From positions 1-47,322 of the forward strand of contig PAOW01000009.1 in assembly GCA_002710015.1 (NCBI GenBank): 47,322 nt of DNA, written 5' to 3'. The stretch is from Methanobacteriota archaeon. Lineage in GTDB: Archaea; Thermoplasmatota; Poseidoniia; Poseidoniales; Poseidoniaceae. Shown here piece by piece: positions 31,815-40,502 of this stretch (its first letter is position 1; the number at the start of each line of letters is the position of its first letter). Made by a program: the position numbers and the translations under genes. The notes beneath the pieces are model-generated. The model was not told the DNA's origin. It made no database searches and was given only the letters and a program-made list of their open reading frames with translations.

Positions 31815-34796
31815 TCATGGTTCGTATCTCTGCCAATTCTGTTTTGTGTTCTCATCACGATACCAATGCTTCTTTGAGCCAGCAGGCCATTCTAGCCACT
31901 CATAACCACCGTCATTCTCTCCGGTCATAGAGATTGGTGGTTTTTCTCCCTCACCCCAGTTCAATGCTTGCGAAGGTTGATTAGAGACGTTCGAAAAGAG
32001 ATTATCTGCATCCTCGGGGGACCACTTTCCTAATTTTTCAGGAGTCAATTTTCTGTAAATTAGCAATAGAGATAGCACACAGAAAATTATCGCAGAGATT
32101 GATATGTAAAATACCGTATCATCGAGAGCCTCTGTATTGTCAATCACAATTGATGAAGACTCCTTATCAACAAAGTCATCACAATTGTTACCTTTCAGAA
32201 CTATGATTTCACCACCATCACAGATAGTGTAATTTTCGGAATTATCTGAATCGGGATCTACGATAATATTAGTGACATTGGAAGAATTTTCGGAAGAAGG
32301 AATCTGAATTGATTCAGGACATTGATTTATATTATCGACATACTCAAATGTATCAGGACATATGTATATGATTTTGTAATCCGATTGATTTAGTGTTTGA
32401 TTGTTACTATCAGGTTCCAAGCAGTCAGCTAAGTTTGTAACAACCTCTGAATTGTAAGGACATATGTAGTAAACACCTGATTGACCAGATCCACCCCCAC
32501 AGCAGTCCAAGTCTTCGGTTCCATCTTGACAACCATCCATATCCGCATCGGTGTTAGTGTTGGAAATCCAGTTTGCAATGCCCTTGGGACAACTGTCAAA
32601 CTCATCTAAAACACCATCATTGTCATCATCCATATCCTCTTCTTCATCATGACAACCATCACTATCATGATCGGTTAAGGTTCCTGATAGCCAGTCTGTT
32701 TTTCCTGGGTTGCAAAAGTCTGAACCATCATCAACATTATCGTTGTCGTCATCATTATCTTCGTCATCTTTGCATCCATCACCGTCACTATCCTGTCCAA
32801 TGCCAAGTATACCTTTCGGGCATGCATCCAAGTCGTCAAGAATATTATCGGAATCATCATCCAAATCCTCTCTATCCGCATCCATGCAGCCGTCACTATC
32901 GTGGTCAGTGAACTCAGATGTTATCCATCCCATTACACCCATCTTGCAGTAATCGTATATGTCTGGAACACCGTCACCATCATCATCTCGATCACAGGGA
33001 TCTCCAACACCGTCATCGTCATAATCATACTGGGCTGGGTTGTAATCATCGGGACAATTGTCGCCACTACCTATATCGTCAGCGTCTAAATCAACGCCCC
33101 AAATTTGGAAATAGCGATACCAGGTTCCTTCGAATCGCAAATCATGATGAGTCATAAGATCTCCAGTTGGGCTTATTGCCATCGGATATATCCAGTTCCA
33201 ATCCCATGTAGTAATTGGTTCATAATCTAGCAATTCACCAGTCTGATAACTAACAAAAGCCAGTCCGCCATAGTTTCGTGAACCATCTGGCAAAATTACA
33301 TCATTGGCTCCTCCTCTACCATCCAACCAAATAGCGAGGAAACCACTCTGTCCAATTACAGGCTTAGCGAAATAATCTGAGTCCCAATAATCCACATCGT
33401 AAAAGGCAAATGTGGTATTAGATAGATAATTACCATCCTTGTCGATATTTACAAAGGTTTGGTAAGTTTCTATTGAAATCTGCCCAGCAATTTCAAATTT
33501 CTCATTCTGATAGTATCCACTATCATAAGACTGGAAACTGAATGAAACATCACCATCTGGCTGTATGAATATGTTGCCAAATCCTTCATCATCGCTATCA
33601 AAAAATTCCACTAAGTCGTTATTTGAATCATCAGCTATATCTACATTAAATGCCCATGAACCATCTCGCTGCAACATCGCAACATATGCAGTATACACGC
33701 CATAATCTGAAATAAAACCGCTAAAGTTACTCTGGCCGTTATTCTCCCTTACATGGTCTCTTGTAGTACCTAAGACATACGCTCCCTGCTCACCAACTGC
33801 GAGGTCAACGAATTCCATAGATGTGTACTTTACTTTGGTTTGTGATGATTTTAAACCCTCACTGTCGACACTAAACCATATGTGACATACGTTTTCTTGC
33901 GAATTAGGAGGACAGGATATGGTTTGTGAGTCATATTTTATGTTGGTTTTTGTTGTTATTAACAATTCAGTTTTATTATCATACGTATCAATTAGAACAG
34001 GATAGTTATTTCTAATTGGAGAACCATAGTGTGTTTCAAGTGATCGAGCCCATTTTGCTCCTGTTTCATTGTATGCTCTCAATGTATATTCCTGATATGC
34101 ACCATTATTGTTACCCATCTCAAGAATAATCAAATTTCCCTCATCATCCAACATTTGTTTTTTGATGTAATCAATTGTCCAGCCCCTTGTAGTTGATGCT
34201 TCTGCATAATTCCAGCCGTCTGGACTGTAATAGGCTACTGCGATATTGTGTCCACTGGATGTGAACTCAACTTCATCGCCTACATACCATGTTTGTGTAT
34301 GGTATGTTTGCCACACAAGATAAAATGTGTCGACGTCTACGATGTGCATACCCAACAATTTGCATTCATAGCGATTATAATGATCACAGTCGTTTCTGCT
34401 GTTGGAAATTTTTTCTGTCCAAATTAATTCGCCAGAGGGGCTCAATTTGTGAATATATATACCTCGAGAATTCGTATCGTAAACTTCTGATCCTGTTGAC
34501 AAATCTACATCGTCATCAGTGTAGGCGAAATAGAAGTTACCAACATCGTCATATCCATAGCTCCCATCTATGTATCGTGTTTTATGATCAGAGTGTAGAC
34601 GCAAGTCTTCTGTTACATAAATTCCCCAATCTTCAATCCATGCCGAATGTTGATAGGTGCTGGAATCAGAATTCTTGGAATTATCATCGTTTTCTGCAAG
34701 TTGAAAGTACTCTAATTGGTGATAATTAAAAATACTAGAAAATAACGATATTAGCATTATTCCACAAAGCGCAAGAGCTAATGATATTTTTCTCAT
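31815..34796 (-). CDS. Secreted membrane-anchored protein with beta-propeller-like region and TSP3 calcium repeats
   Basis: 993 residues from ATG 34796. The frame extends to an ATG at 34850, but a TATA-like element lies about 30 bases before 34796, i.e. inside the longer version. N-terminal signal/TM (RKISLALALCGIMLISLFSS), then about 550 residues of repeated beta motifs, probably a propeller-like ectodomain. Thrombospondin-type-3 repeats with DxDxDGxxD loops follow (DDDGVGDPCDRDDDGDGVPD and similar). A TM helix (TVFYISISAIIFCVLSLLLIY) precedes a short cytosolic tail ending with a Trp-rich motif (WLEWPAGSKKHWYRDE). The TSP3 part should bind calcium. Substrate or partner unknown. Confidence 0.85.
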   Translation of the reverse strand: MRKISLALALCGIMLISLFSSIFNYHQLEYFQLAENDDNSKNSDSSTYQHSAWIEDWGIYVTEDLRLHSDHKTRYIDGSYGYDDVGNFYFAYTDDDVDLSTGSEVYDTNSRGIYIHKLSPSGELIWTEKISNSRNDCDHYNRYECKLLGMHIVDVDTFYLVWQTYHTQTWYVGDEVEFTSSGHNIAVAYYSPDGWNYAEASTTRGWTIDYIKKQMLDDEGNLIILEMGNNNGAYQEYTLRAYNETGAKWARSLETHYGSPIRNNYPVLIDTYDNKTELLITTKTNIKYDSQTISCPPNSQENVCHIWFSVDSEGLKSSQTKVKYTSMEFVDLAVGEQGAYVLGTTRDHVRENNGQSNFSGFISDYGVYTAYVAMLQRDGSWAFNVDIADDSNNDLVEFFDSDDEGFGNIFIQPDGDVSFSFQSYDSGYYQNEKFEIAGQISIETYQTFVNIDKDGNYLSNTTFAFYDVDYWDSDYFAKPVIGQSGFLAIWLDGRGGANDVILPDGSRNYGGLAFVSYQTGELLDYEPITTWDWNWIYPMAISPTGDLMTHHDLRFEGTWYRYFQIWGVDLDADDIGSGDNCPDDYNPAQYDYDDDGVGDPCDRDDDGDGVPDIYDYCKMGVMGWITSEFTDHDSDGCMDADREDLDDDSDNILDDLDACPKGILGIGQDSDGDGCKDDEDNDDDNDNVDDGSDFCNPGKTDWLSGTLTDHDSDGCHDEEEDMDDDNDGVLDEFDSCPKGIANWISNTNTDADMDGCQDGTEDLDCCGGGSGQSGVYYICPYNSEVVTNLADCLEPDSNNQTLNQSDYKIIYICPDTFEYVDNINQCPESIQIPSSENSSNVTNIIVDPDSDNSENYTICDGGEIIVLKGNNCDDFVDKESSSIVIDNTEALDDTVFYISISAIIFCVLSLLLIYRKLTPEKLGKWSPEDADNLFSNVSNQPSQALNWGEGEKPPISMTGENDGGYEWLEWPAGSKKHWYRDENTKQNWQRYEP
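32500..33065 (-). repeat. Thrombospondin-type-3-like Asp-rich repeats inside the surface protein gene
   Basis: About four tandem units of roughly 45 codons, each built as C-x-K/P-G...DHDSDGC-x-D, an acidic run and DDDNDG-x-x-D. Cysteine pairs and DxDxDG calcium loops recur in each unit, starting at DNCPDDYN and ending at DLDCCGGG. Similar cassettes occur in many marine group II secreted proteins (family knowledge). Confidence 0.8.
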
Positions 34797-34820
34797 CAGA
34801 AAAATGAAAGAGAACTTTGG

Positions 34821-34832
34821 TTTTAATATTAT
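34821..34832 (-). promoter_or_regulatory. Probable TATA box of the TSP3-repeat gene
   Basis: The minus strand reads ATAATATTAAAA, centred about 30 bases before ATG 34796, the expected archaeal spacing for a leaderless or short-leader transcript. It decides the start of the surface protein against the upstream ATG at 34850. Confidence 0.5.
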
Positions 34833-34915
34833 CTCAGACTCCTTGAACATAACAATTCTGCTAGATCATTTTTGTGTATGAAAGAACTAAATCTCATCAA
34901 ACTTTCCCACCCCCC

Positions 34916-35455
34916 ATGACACGATTGCAAGCTGGAGAACTTGTGGCTGACTTTAATTTACCATCAATATCTGGTTCGATGTTTAACATGTCTGAGACGC
35001 GTGGTAAAAAAGTGATTTTAACATATTTTAGATTCTCATCATGCCCTTTTTGTAACTTACGAATAAGTCAATTAATTAGTAGATGGGATGAATTTTCTAA
35101 TGATATAATTATGGTAGGGATTTTTGATGCCAAGATTGATGACCTCAAAAAAAGAATGAAGCATCATAATGCTCCTTTCAGTATCCTAGCAGACGAAAAT
35201 TATGAATTGTTCACTAAGCATTCTGTTCAAAAATCATTTGTGAGATTCATGATAGGTACACTTTCCGCACCGCTTACTTTGTTAAAAGCAACCATGAGGG
35301 GGTATTTTCCAATGACTTTGTCCATTTCAAAACTTTCAACGATACCTGTTGACATCCTTATTGATGAAAATGGGAAGGTTGTCAAAGCACACTACTGCAA
35401 AAATACGGCCGACCACTTATCAATTGATGAACTGGTTTCTTTTTCAAATAGCTAA
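34916..35455 (+). CDS. Peroxiredoxin-like (AhpC/TSA-type thioredoxin-fold) protein
   Basis: 179 residues from ATG 34916; the frame runs to a GTG at 34874 with no support. Opening LQAGELVADFNLPSISGS is the redoxin domain start. The active site is FSSCPFCNLRISQL, a CxxC arrangement with Cys in the peroxidatic position; AFSILADENYELFTKHSV-like NAPFSILADENYE and IPVDILIDENGKVV follow. Probably a thiol peroxidase or disulfide reductase in the cytoplasm; no signal peptide seen. Divergent from the TSP3 protein, convergent with mdh. Confidence 0.85.
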   Translation: MTRLQAGELVADFNLPSISGSMFNMSETRGKKVILTYFRFSSCPFCNLRISQLISRWDEFSNDIIMVGIFDAKIDDLKKRMKHHNAPFSILADENYELFTKHSVQKSFVRFMIGTLSAPLTLLKATMRGYFPMTLSISKLSTIPVDILIDENGKVVKAHYCKNTADHLSIDELVSFSNS

Positions 35456-35471
35456 TGATATTATTATGGAA

Positions 35472-36410
35472 CTAGTAACCCAATAATTCTTTCAATTGAG
35501 ATTTGTAAAAATTAGCTGATCCTTGTAAAGACTCTAGTTCTGATTCCGTTAAATCAAGTTCGAATATTTTCTCAACTCCGTTTGCTCCGATTACACATGG
35601 AACTCCAATGTAGACATCATCTAATCCGTATTGGCCAGACAAGTAACATGAAGCAGGAATAACCCTGCGGCGGTCATTGATTACAGCCTCAGCCATTATT
35701 GCCGCAGCAGAACCAGGTGCATAAAATGCAGAACCTCTCTCTAGAAGTTTGACTATTTCACCTCCTCCTCCAGCAGTTCTTTCACTTATTGCTTCAATTC
35801 TATCCTGTGAGATCAATTGTGTGATTGGTATTCCACCAACTGTTGTATACCTTGGTAGTGGGACCATTGTATCACCATGACCGCCCAAAACCATTGGAGA
35901 CACGTCTTCTTCTGCGCAATCTAATTCTAGGGCGATAAAGTGTGCCATTCGAGCACTGTCTAACACACCAGCTTGACCAATGATTCTTTGTTTTGGGAAT
36001 CCAGTTACTTTTTGCATGTGGTAGGTCATCAAATCTAGTGGATTGGTGACCATTATGACTGTAGAATTTGGAGCATGTTCTCTAACTCCCTTCCCTACTT
36101 GTGATACAATCTCGGCATTCTTTCCAATTAGATCTTCTCTGGTCATGCCAGGTTTTCGGGGAAAACCTGATGTTACTACAACCACATCTGCGCCTGAAAT
36201 ATCCGCATAATTTGACGTCCCAGAAATTCGACCATCATAGTTCAGGACGTTACTGTTCTGACTCATGTCTAGTGCTTTGCCTTTTGCAAATCCCTCAAAA
36301 ATATCAAGCATTACGACGTCCGCAATTTTCATTTGAGCTAATACGAAAGCACACGTAGCCCCTACATTTCCAGCTCCAATTACTGCAATTTTCCTACGTC
36401 CATTTGCCAC
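35472..36410 (-). CDS. mdh: Malate dehydrogenase (LDH-like type)
   Basis: 312 residues from GTG 36410. The frame is open to 36497, but MANGRRKIAVIGAGNVGATC is the family N-terminus and GGAGTGA lies 5 bases before this GTG, so the longer versions are rejected. NAD-binding GAGNVGATC, the substrate-loop FPRKPGMTREDL with Arg pairs, MVTNPLDLMTYH and the catalytic His in GGHGDTMVP are present. Malate plus NAD+ to oxaloacetate, TCA cycle. The Arg in the loop (RKPGMTR) is the malate-type residue. Divergent from the transhydrogenase operon. Confidence 0.95.
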   Translation of the reverse strand: MANGRRKIAVIGAGNVGATCAFVLAQMKIADVVMLDIFEGFAKGKALDMSQNSNVLNYDGRISGTSNYADISGADVVVVTSGFPRKPGMTREDLIGKNAEIVSQVGKGVREHAPNSTVIMVTNPLDLMTYHMQKVTGFPKQRIIGQAGVLDSARMAHFIALELDCAEEDVSPMVLGGHGDTMVPLPRYTTVGGIPITQLISQDRIEAISERTAGGGGEIVKLLERGSAFYAPGSAAAIMAEAVINDRRRVIPASCYLSGQYGLDDVYIGVPCVIGANGVEKIFELDLTESELESLQGSANFYKSQLKELLGY

Positions 36411-36570
36411 ATTAATCACTCCGATGTTATACCCGAAGTAGACCCCGTCCATAAGGTTAGAAGGTGTGACTTTGAACACTGTAATTTTCATTTTCAACCG
36501 AGTCGTTCAATAACCCTCTCAAACTGCGCCAAAATAGCGAGTGATGAATAATCACAGTCGGGGTGAATTC

Positions 36571-37734
36571 ATGAAAATTGGTATACCATTAGAACCTGAG
36601 GATGAGACGCGAGTTGCCATCGTTCCAGGTAGTATGAAAAAGCTAAGCAAAGCAGGTTTTGAAGTGTATGTTGAAAAAGGCGCTGGGTTGAAAGCTAACT
36701 ACTCAGACTCAGATTATTCTGAATCTGGGGCCAACGTAGTCAACAGAGATTCAGTATTAGATTGTGACATACTTATTTCCATTAGACTACCTGATGTGGA
36801 TGCCCTTAGAAGTGGACAAATTATCGCATGTGTCGCAGATCCATTCAGACATCCTGAAAAAGTAAAATCATGCATCAAAAAAGGAATTACTCTCATGAGT
36901 ATGGACATGATACCTAGAAGGCTATCACGTGCACAATCAATGGATGTAAACTCTAGTCAGGACAACCTGGCAGGATACAAGGCTGTATTGCTTGGTGCTG
37001 CACATGTTCCTCGAGGAATCCCTATGATGACGACTTCTGCGGGAACTGTTCGCCCCGCTAAAGTTGTAATTATGGGTTCAGGAGTTGCAGGTTTGCAAGC
37101 AATAGCAACAGCAAAGCGAATTGGAGCAATTGTTTATGCATCAGACGTGCGTAAATCCGCAGCTGAGCAAATAGAATCTGTTGGAGGCCGATTTATCGAG
37201 GTTGACGGAATGGATGATTTTGAGGACGAAGCCGGATATGCAAAACCATTGACGCCAGAATTCATTCAAAAAGTAAATGATACAGTTTGTGAGGTTGCTA
37301 GCGACGCAGACATCATAGTTACAACAGCTAGGATATTTGGTAGGCCCGCACCCATAACAGTTCCATCAAATGCAGTATCTAATTTCAAATCCGGAGCAGT
37401 CGTTGTTGATATGAATGCTGATGTTGGTGGAAACTGTGAGATGACAAAACAAGGTGAAGTCTACACCACTGACAATGGAGTGATTATTGTTGGAACATCA
37501 AATCTACCCGGAACCTTAGCTAACACAGCATCTATGCTTTATTCTAATAACTTAACCACATTTATTACCAGTTTGGTTGACAAGGAGAATGGTTTCACGA
37601 TTTCAGAGGAAGATGATATACTGGTAGGAGCACCAGAAGGTAACGACTTCCACGTTCCTGGGATGGGTGGTGTCCTAATATGCAAAGACGGAGAATTACA
37701 TCCTAAACAAACCCGTCTAGGGGGTGTTCTTTGA
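36571..37734 (+). CDS. pntAA: Proton-translocating NAD(P)+ transhydrogenase subunit alpha, part 1 (NAD-binding)
   Basis: 387 residues from ATG 36571, placed by the Shine-Dalgarno GGGGTGA; a frame start at 36541 is rejected. AlaDH/PNT family: IGIPLEPEDETRVAIVPGS, the RPAKVVIMGSGVAGLQAIATA nucleotide-binding region (two overlapping motifs), VVVDMNADVGGNCE and VGTSNLPGTLANTAS. It lacks the TM part, which is a separate gene, so this is the three-subunit type as in Rhodospirillum. The stop shares one base with the next ATG. The complex couples hydride transfer between NADH and NADP+ to proton flow. Confidence 0.95.
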   Translation: MKIGIPLEPEDETRVAIVPGSMKKLSKAGFEVYVEKGAGLKANYSDSDYSESGANVVNRDSVLDCDILISIRLPDVDALRSGQIIACVADPFRHPEKVKSCIKKGITLMSMDMIPRRLSRAQSMDVNSSQDNLAGYKAVLLGAAHVPRGIPMMTTSAGTVRPAKVVIMGSGVAGLQAIATAKRIGAIVYASDVRKSAAEQIESVGGRFIEVDGMDDFEDEAGYAKPLTPEFIQKVNDTVCEVASDADIIVTTARIFGRPAPITVPSNAVSNFKSGAVVVDMNADVGGNCEMTKQGEVYTTDNGVIIVGTSNLPGTLANTASMLYSNNLTTFITSLVDKENGFTISEEDDILVGAPEGNDFHVPGMGGVLICKDGELHPKQTRLGGVL

Positions 37735-38054
37735 TGCTTGAAGATTTGGGACCTACTGAACTAATTGGATCAGTTACATTATTTGTTTTAGCGATATTCT
37801 TAGGATTCGAACTAATCACAAAAGTTCCAGCAATGCTTCATACACCGCTTATGAGTGGTGCGAATGCAATATCAGGAATTAGTGTAGTAGGTGCTCTTTT
37901 GGGGGCAAATGTTGCTTATGATGGAGGAGAAACGGAAATATCCGGAATACTTGCATTTGTTGCGCTCGTTCTGGCGATGATCAACGTGGTGGGTGGATTT
38001 GCTGTCACGAATCGAATGCTCAATATGATTGCTGGAAAGAAGAGGAGGGACTAG
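37734..38054 (+). CDS. pntAB: NAD(P)+ transhydrogenase subunit alpha, part 2 (membrane)
   Basis: 106 residues with three to four TM helices: ELIGSVTLFVLAIFLGFEL, SGISVVGALLGANVAY, GILAFVALVLAMINVVGGFAV. The VPAMLHTPLMSGANAISGI stretch is the family signature. The ATG at 37734 overlaps the pntAA stop (TGATG). It forms the membrane channel with PntB. Confidence 0.94.
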   Translation: MLEDLGPTELIGSVTLFVLAIFLGFELITKVPAMLHTPLMSGANAISGISVVGALLGANVAYDGGETEISGILAFVALVLAMINVVGGFAVTNRMLNMIAGKKRRD

Positions 38055-38055
38055 T

Positions 38056-39471
38056 TTGGACTCAGAATGGATAAACATAGGATATCTAATATCAGCCTCT
38101 CTTTTCATATTTGGTCTAAAAAATCTCGGCCACCCTAGGACTGCTCCAAAAGGAAACCAATATGGTATGATGGGTATGGCTGTTGCCGTAATTACAACAA
38201 TAGCTAAAATGCAATTAGGCGAAGGAATACAGTGGGTATTGATTGTCGCAGGGATTGTAATAGGTTCGCTTATCGGATATATTATGGCTGTGAAAGTTGA
38301 GATGACAGGTATGCCAGAAATGGTGGCTATCTTTAACGGATTTGGTGGTGCTGCTTCTGCTCTAGTTGCTCTATCGGAAACCTGGAAATGGATCGACTAT
38401 GGGGCGCCCGACGAAGGCCTTGGTAGAACCGTTGCTGTCGTAGCTGCTGGATTGTCTGCTTTGGTTGGATGGATGACTCTCACGGGATCATTGCTTGCGA
38501 TGTACAAATTAAAGGGTGGAATAGAAATTTTTGGCAAGTGGATAAGGACTCCAACATGGGGACCGGGCTGGCTAAATCCAGTCAAAGCACTTCTGATGAT
38601 TTCCGTTTTTGCTCTCATATTCCTGAGTGTAGAAAGCCCAACCGACAAAAATTACATCGCTGCAATTATAGGAATATCATGCCTTCTTGGGGTAATTTTA
38701 GTTCTCCCAATCGGAGGGGCAGACATGCCTGTTGTGGTAAGTTTGCTTAACTCATTATCTGGAATAGCAGCTGCATTTACTGGTTTCATTATCGGTAACA
38801 GCGTCCTAATCGTTGCTGGCAGTTTAGTTGGTGCATCAGGTTTAATCCTCACAATGATTATGTGCAAAGCAATGAATAGACAGTTATTCGATGTTTTATT
38901 CAAATCGTTTGGAGGTAGTGATAAACAAGAACTAACACGCACAAAGGTCGGTAGTGATGCAGATGAAGTTGCGATGATGGCTGACAGTGCGCAGAAGATA
39001 ATCATCGTTCCAGGCTATGGTATGGCGGTAAGTCAATGTCAACATCAAGTCAAAGAGTTTGCTGACTTGATGACAGAAAAGTTCGACACAGAGGTGAAGT
39101 ATGCTATTCACCCTGTTGCAGGAAGAATGCCGGGGCACATGAACGTTTTACTTGCAGAAGCTAATGTTCCATACGAACAATTAATCGAAATGGATGAGAT
39201 CAATCCAGAGTTCCCTGAGTGTGACATGGCAATTGTCATCGGAGCAAATGATACCTGTAATCCAGCTGCCAGAACGGGAGAAGGACCTCTGGCTGGTATG
39301 CCAATCATTGATGCGGACCAAGCGCGCACTGTTGTAATCATCAAGCGAAGTTTGTCCGTTGGATATGCAGGTGTTGACAATGATTTGTTCTATGAAGACA
39401 AGACCATGATGCTGTTCGGTGATGGTAAGGCAATGATGACTGAACTTAACAACGCAATCAAGGATTTGTAA
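38056..39471 (+). CDS. pntB: NAD(P)+ transhydrogenase subunit beta
   Basis: 471 residues when started at the TTG at 38056, which lies 6-7 bases after GAGGAGGGA and just after the pntAB stop; the upstream frame to 38029 lies inside pntAB. N-terminal half: about eight TM helices with MPEMVAIFNGFGGAASALVAL and IGGADMPVVVSLLNSLSGIAAA. C-terminal half: NADP(H)-binding domain with VPGYGMAVSQCQH, IHPVAGRMPGHMNVLLAEA, VIGANDTCNPAAR and RSLSVGYAGVDNDLFY. Normal family length. It supplies NADPH at the expense of the proton gradient. Confidence 0.95.
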   Translation: MDSEWINIGYLISASLFIFGLKNLGHPRTAPKGNQYGMMGMAVAVITTIAKMQLGEGIQWVLIVAGIVIGSLIGYIMAVKVEMTGMPEMVAIFNGFGGAASALVALSETWKWIDYGAPDEGLGRTVAVVAAGLSALVGWMTLTGSLLAMYKLKGGIEIFGKWIRTPTWGPGWLNPVKALLMISVFALIFLSVESPTDKNYIAAIIGISCLLGVILVLPIGGADMPVVVSLLNSLSGIAAAFTGFIIGNSVLIVAGSLVGASGLILTMIMCKAMNRQLFDVLFKSFGGSDKQELTRTKVGSDADEVAMMADSAQKIIIVPGYGMAVSQCQHQVKEFADLMTEKFDTEVKYAIHPVAGRMPGHMNVLLAEANVPYEQLIEMDEINPEFPECDMAIVIGANDTCNPAARTGEGPLAGMPIIDADQARTVVIIKRSLSVGYAGVDNDLFYEDKTMMLFGDGKAMMTELNNAIKDL

Positions 39472-39487
39472 TCTAATAACAGTTAAT

Positions 39488-39503
39488 CGCCCCTATAGGG
39501 GCG
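39488..39503. other. Perfect 16-bp palindrome after pntB
   Basis: CGCCCCTATAGGGGCG is its own reverse complement. It lies 17 bases after the pntB stop and 48 bases before the start of the CxCH protein. A related, imperfect element CCCTCATAGGG follows at 39532-39542, immediately before the ATG. It could be a hairpin closing the pnt transcript or a dimeric regulator site for the downstream gene. Confidence 0.55.
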
Positions 39504-39550
39504 ACAGAAAGTGACAACGTTCAATAGGGAATCCCTCATAGGGTAAATTG

Positions 39551-40498
39551 ATGTCACGACGACTGACTCTGTTGTTAGTCGGCACACTTGCCTTGCTCTT
39601 GGCTGCTCCTGCTTTTGGAAACTCACAAGGGCCACCATGGTTGCACAACGACAGAATCCTAGTAGAGGAAGGATGTAGTTGTCACGGAGCTGGTGGATCA
39701 CCCTCCTCAGAAATTATCCTATCTGTAACAGGAGTCCCTAGATTCTACAATATTAGCGAAACTTACTCGATGACAATATCTCTTGCACACCAGTCATACA
39801 TTGCAGGAGGATACATGATTTGGGATTATGGAGCTGGAGTCTTCACCCCAGGAGATGGATCTAAGATTGTTCCTGACTCCGGAGGCGCCCTCTCCCATGA
39901 TAATGTCGGTAATGATTGGATTATTGAATGGACTGCACCTGATTCTGACACTGGAGATGTGCACTTTTCATTGGCAGGCAACATAGTCGATGGTAGCGGA
40001 GCACCGGATGCTGGCGACCATTGGAATATACTGACGTTCACCATAAACTCTCCTGAAACCGCAACATCTGACGCTGATGTAAGCACACGAACAATAAGTA
40101 TAGGTAACTACGATTCCTTGTTTGGACAGAAGTCTGATGAAGAAATTGAAGCTGAGAAGCAAGCTGAAATTGCTAACAACTATTTCACACAAGGAAACCT
40201 GTATTTCTGGACCACTTTATCGATCATCATTGTAGCTGCAGTGATTCAAGGAGAATTCTACGAAAGAAGGTTCGGTGGAGGACCCCCTCACCTAGACATG
40301 CGACTTGCTGTTCCTCAAGGAATTCGCAGAGGTGTCATGAGTCTTGGTTTAGCCATAGGATTTGGTTGGGCTATCGATACTGCACTGCCGTGGGGATACA
40401 CTCTAGTTATAGGAATGTGTATGCTATGGGCTATTTTTGGTGTTTACAGAACTGTTGTTCAAGCGAGGGCAGAAAAAGATTCACCGGATATGGTTTGA
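39551..40498 (+). CDS. Surface protein with CxCH motif, reeler-like beta domain and C-terminal membrane helices
   Basis: 315 residues from ATG 39551 (a TTG at 39548 is also in frame). Signal peptide SRRLTLLLVGTLALLLAAPAFG, then EEGCSCHGAGG, a CxCH version of the CxxCH heme motif, leading into a beta-sandwich with YSMTISLAHQSYIAGGYMIWD and VHFSLAGNIVDGSGAPDAGDHW, which resembles Reeler / choice-of-anchor-V domains of bacteria that start with CxxCH. After position 200 three TM helices (FWTTLSIIIVAAVIQ, GVMSLGLAIGFGWAID, GYTLVIGMCMLWAIFGVY). Whether heme is bound is unclear. tatC starts 4 bases after the stop. Confidence 0.75.
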   Translation: MSRRLTLLLVGTLALLLAAPAFGNSQGPPWLHNDRILVEEGCSCHGAGGSPSSEIILSVTGVPRFYNISETYSMTISLAHQSYIAGGYMIWDYGAGVFTPGDGSKIVPDSGGALSHDNVGNDWIIEWTAPDSDTGDVHFSLAGNIVDGSGAPDAGDHWNILTFTINSPETATSDADVSTRTISIGNYDSLFGQKSDEEIEAEKQAEIANNYFTQGNLYFWTTLSIIIVAAVIQGEFYERRFGGGPPHLDMRLAVPQGIRRGVMSLGLAIGFGWAIDTALPWGYTLVIGMCMLWAIFGVYRTVVQARAEKDSPDMV

Positions 40499-40502
40499 TA
40501 GA

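Noticed and set aside
32500-33065. Tandem repeats considered as a CRISPR array
   Set aside because: The repeats are coding, in frame, variable, and have no fixed spacer length; no cas gene is present.
32573-33157. Several plus-strand frames rich in His, Ser and Pro opposite the TSP3 repeats
   Set aside because: They are complements of GAT/GAC-rich repeats and have no independent support.
34289-34729. Open frame of 146 codons on the plus strand inside the surface-protein gene
   Set aside because: Composition (many His, Arg, Cys) is typical of the complement of Asp/Tyr/Ser-rich coding sequence.
40437-40502. Longer TatC start overlapping the CxCH gene
   Set aside because: Would overlap the preceding gene by over 60 bases; ATG 40503 directly precedes the TatC N-terminal motif.
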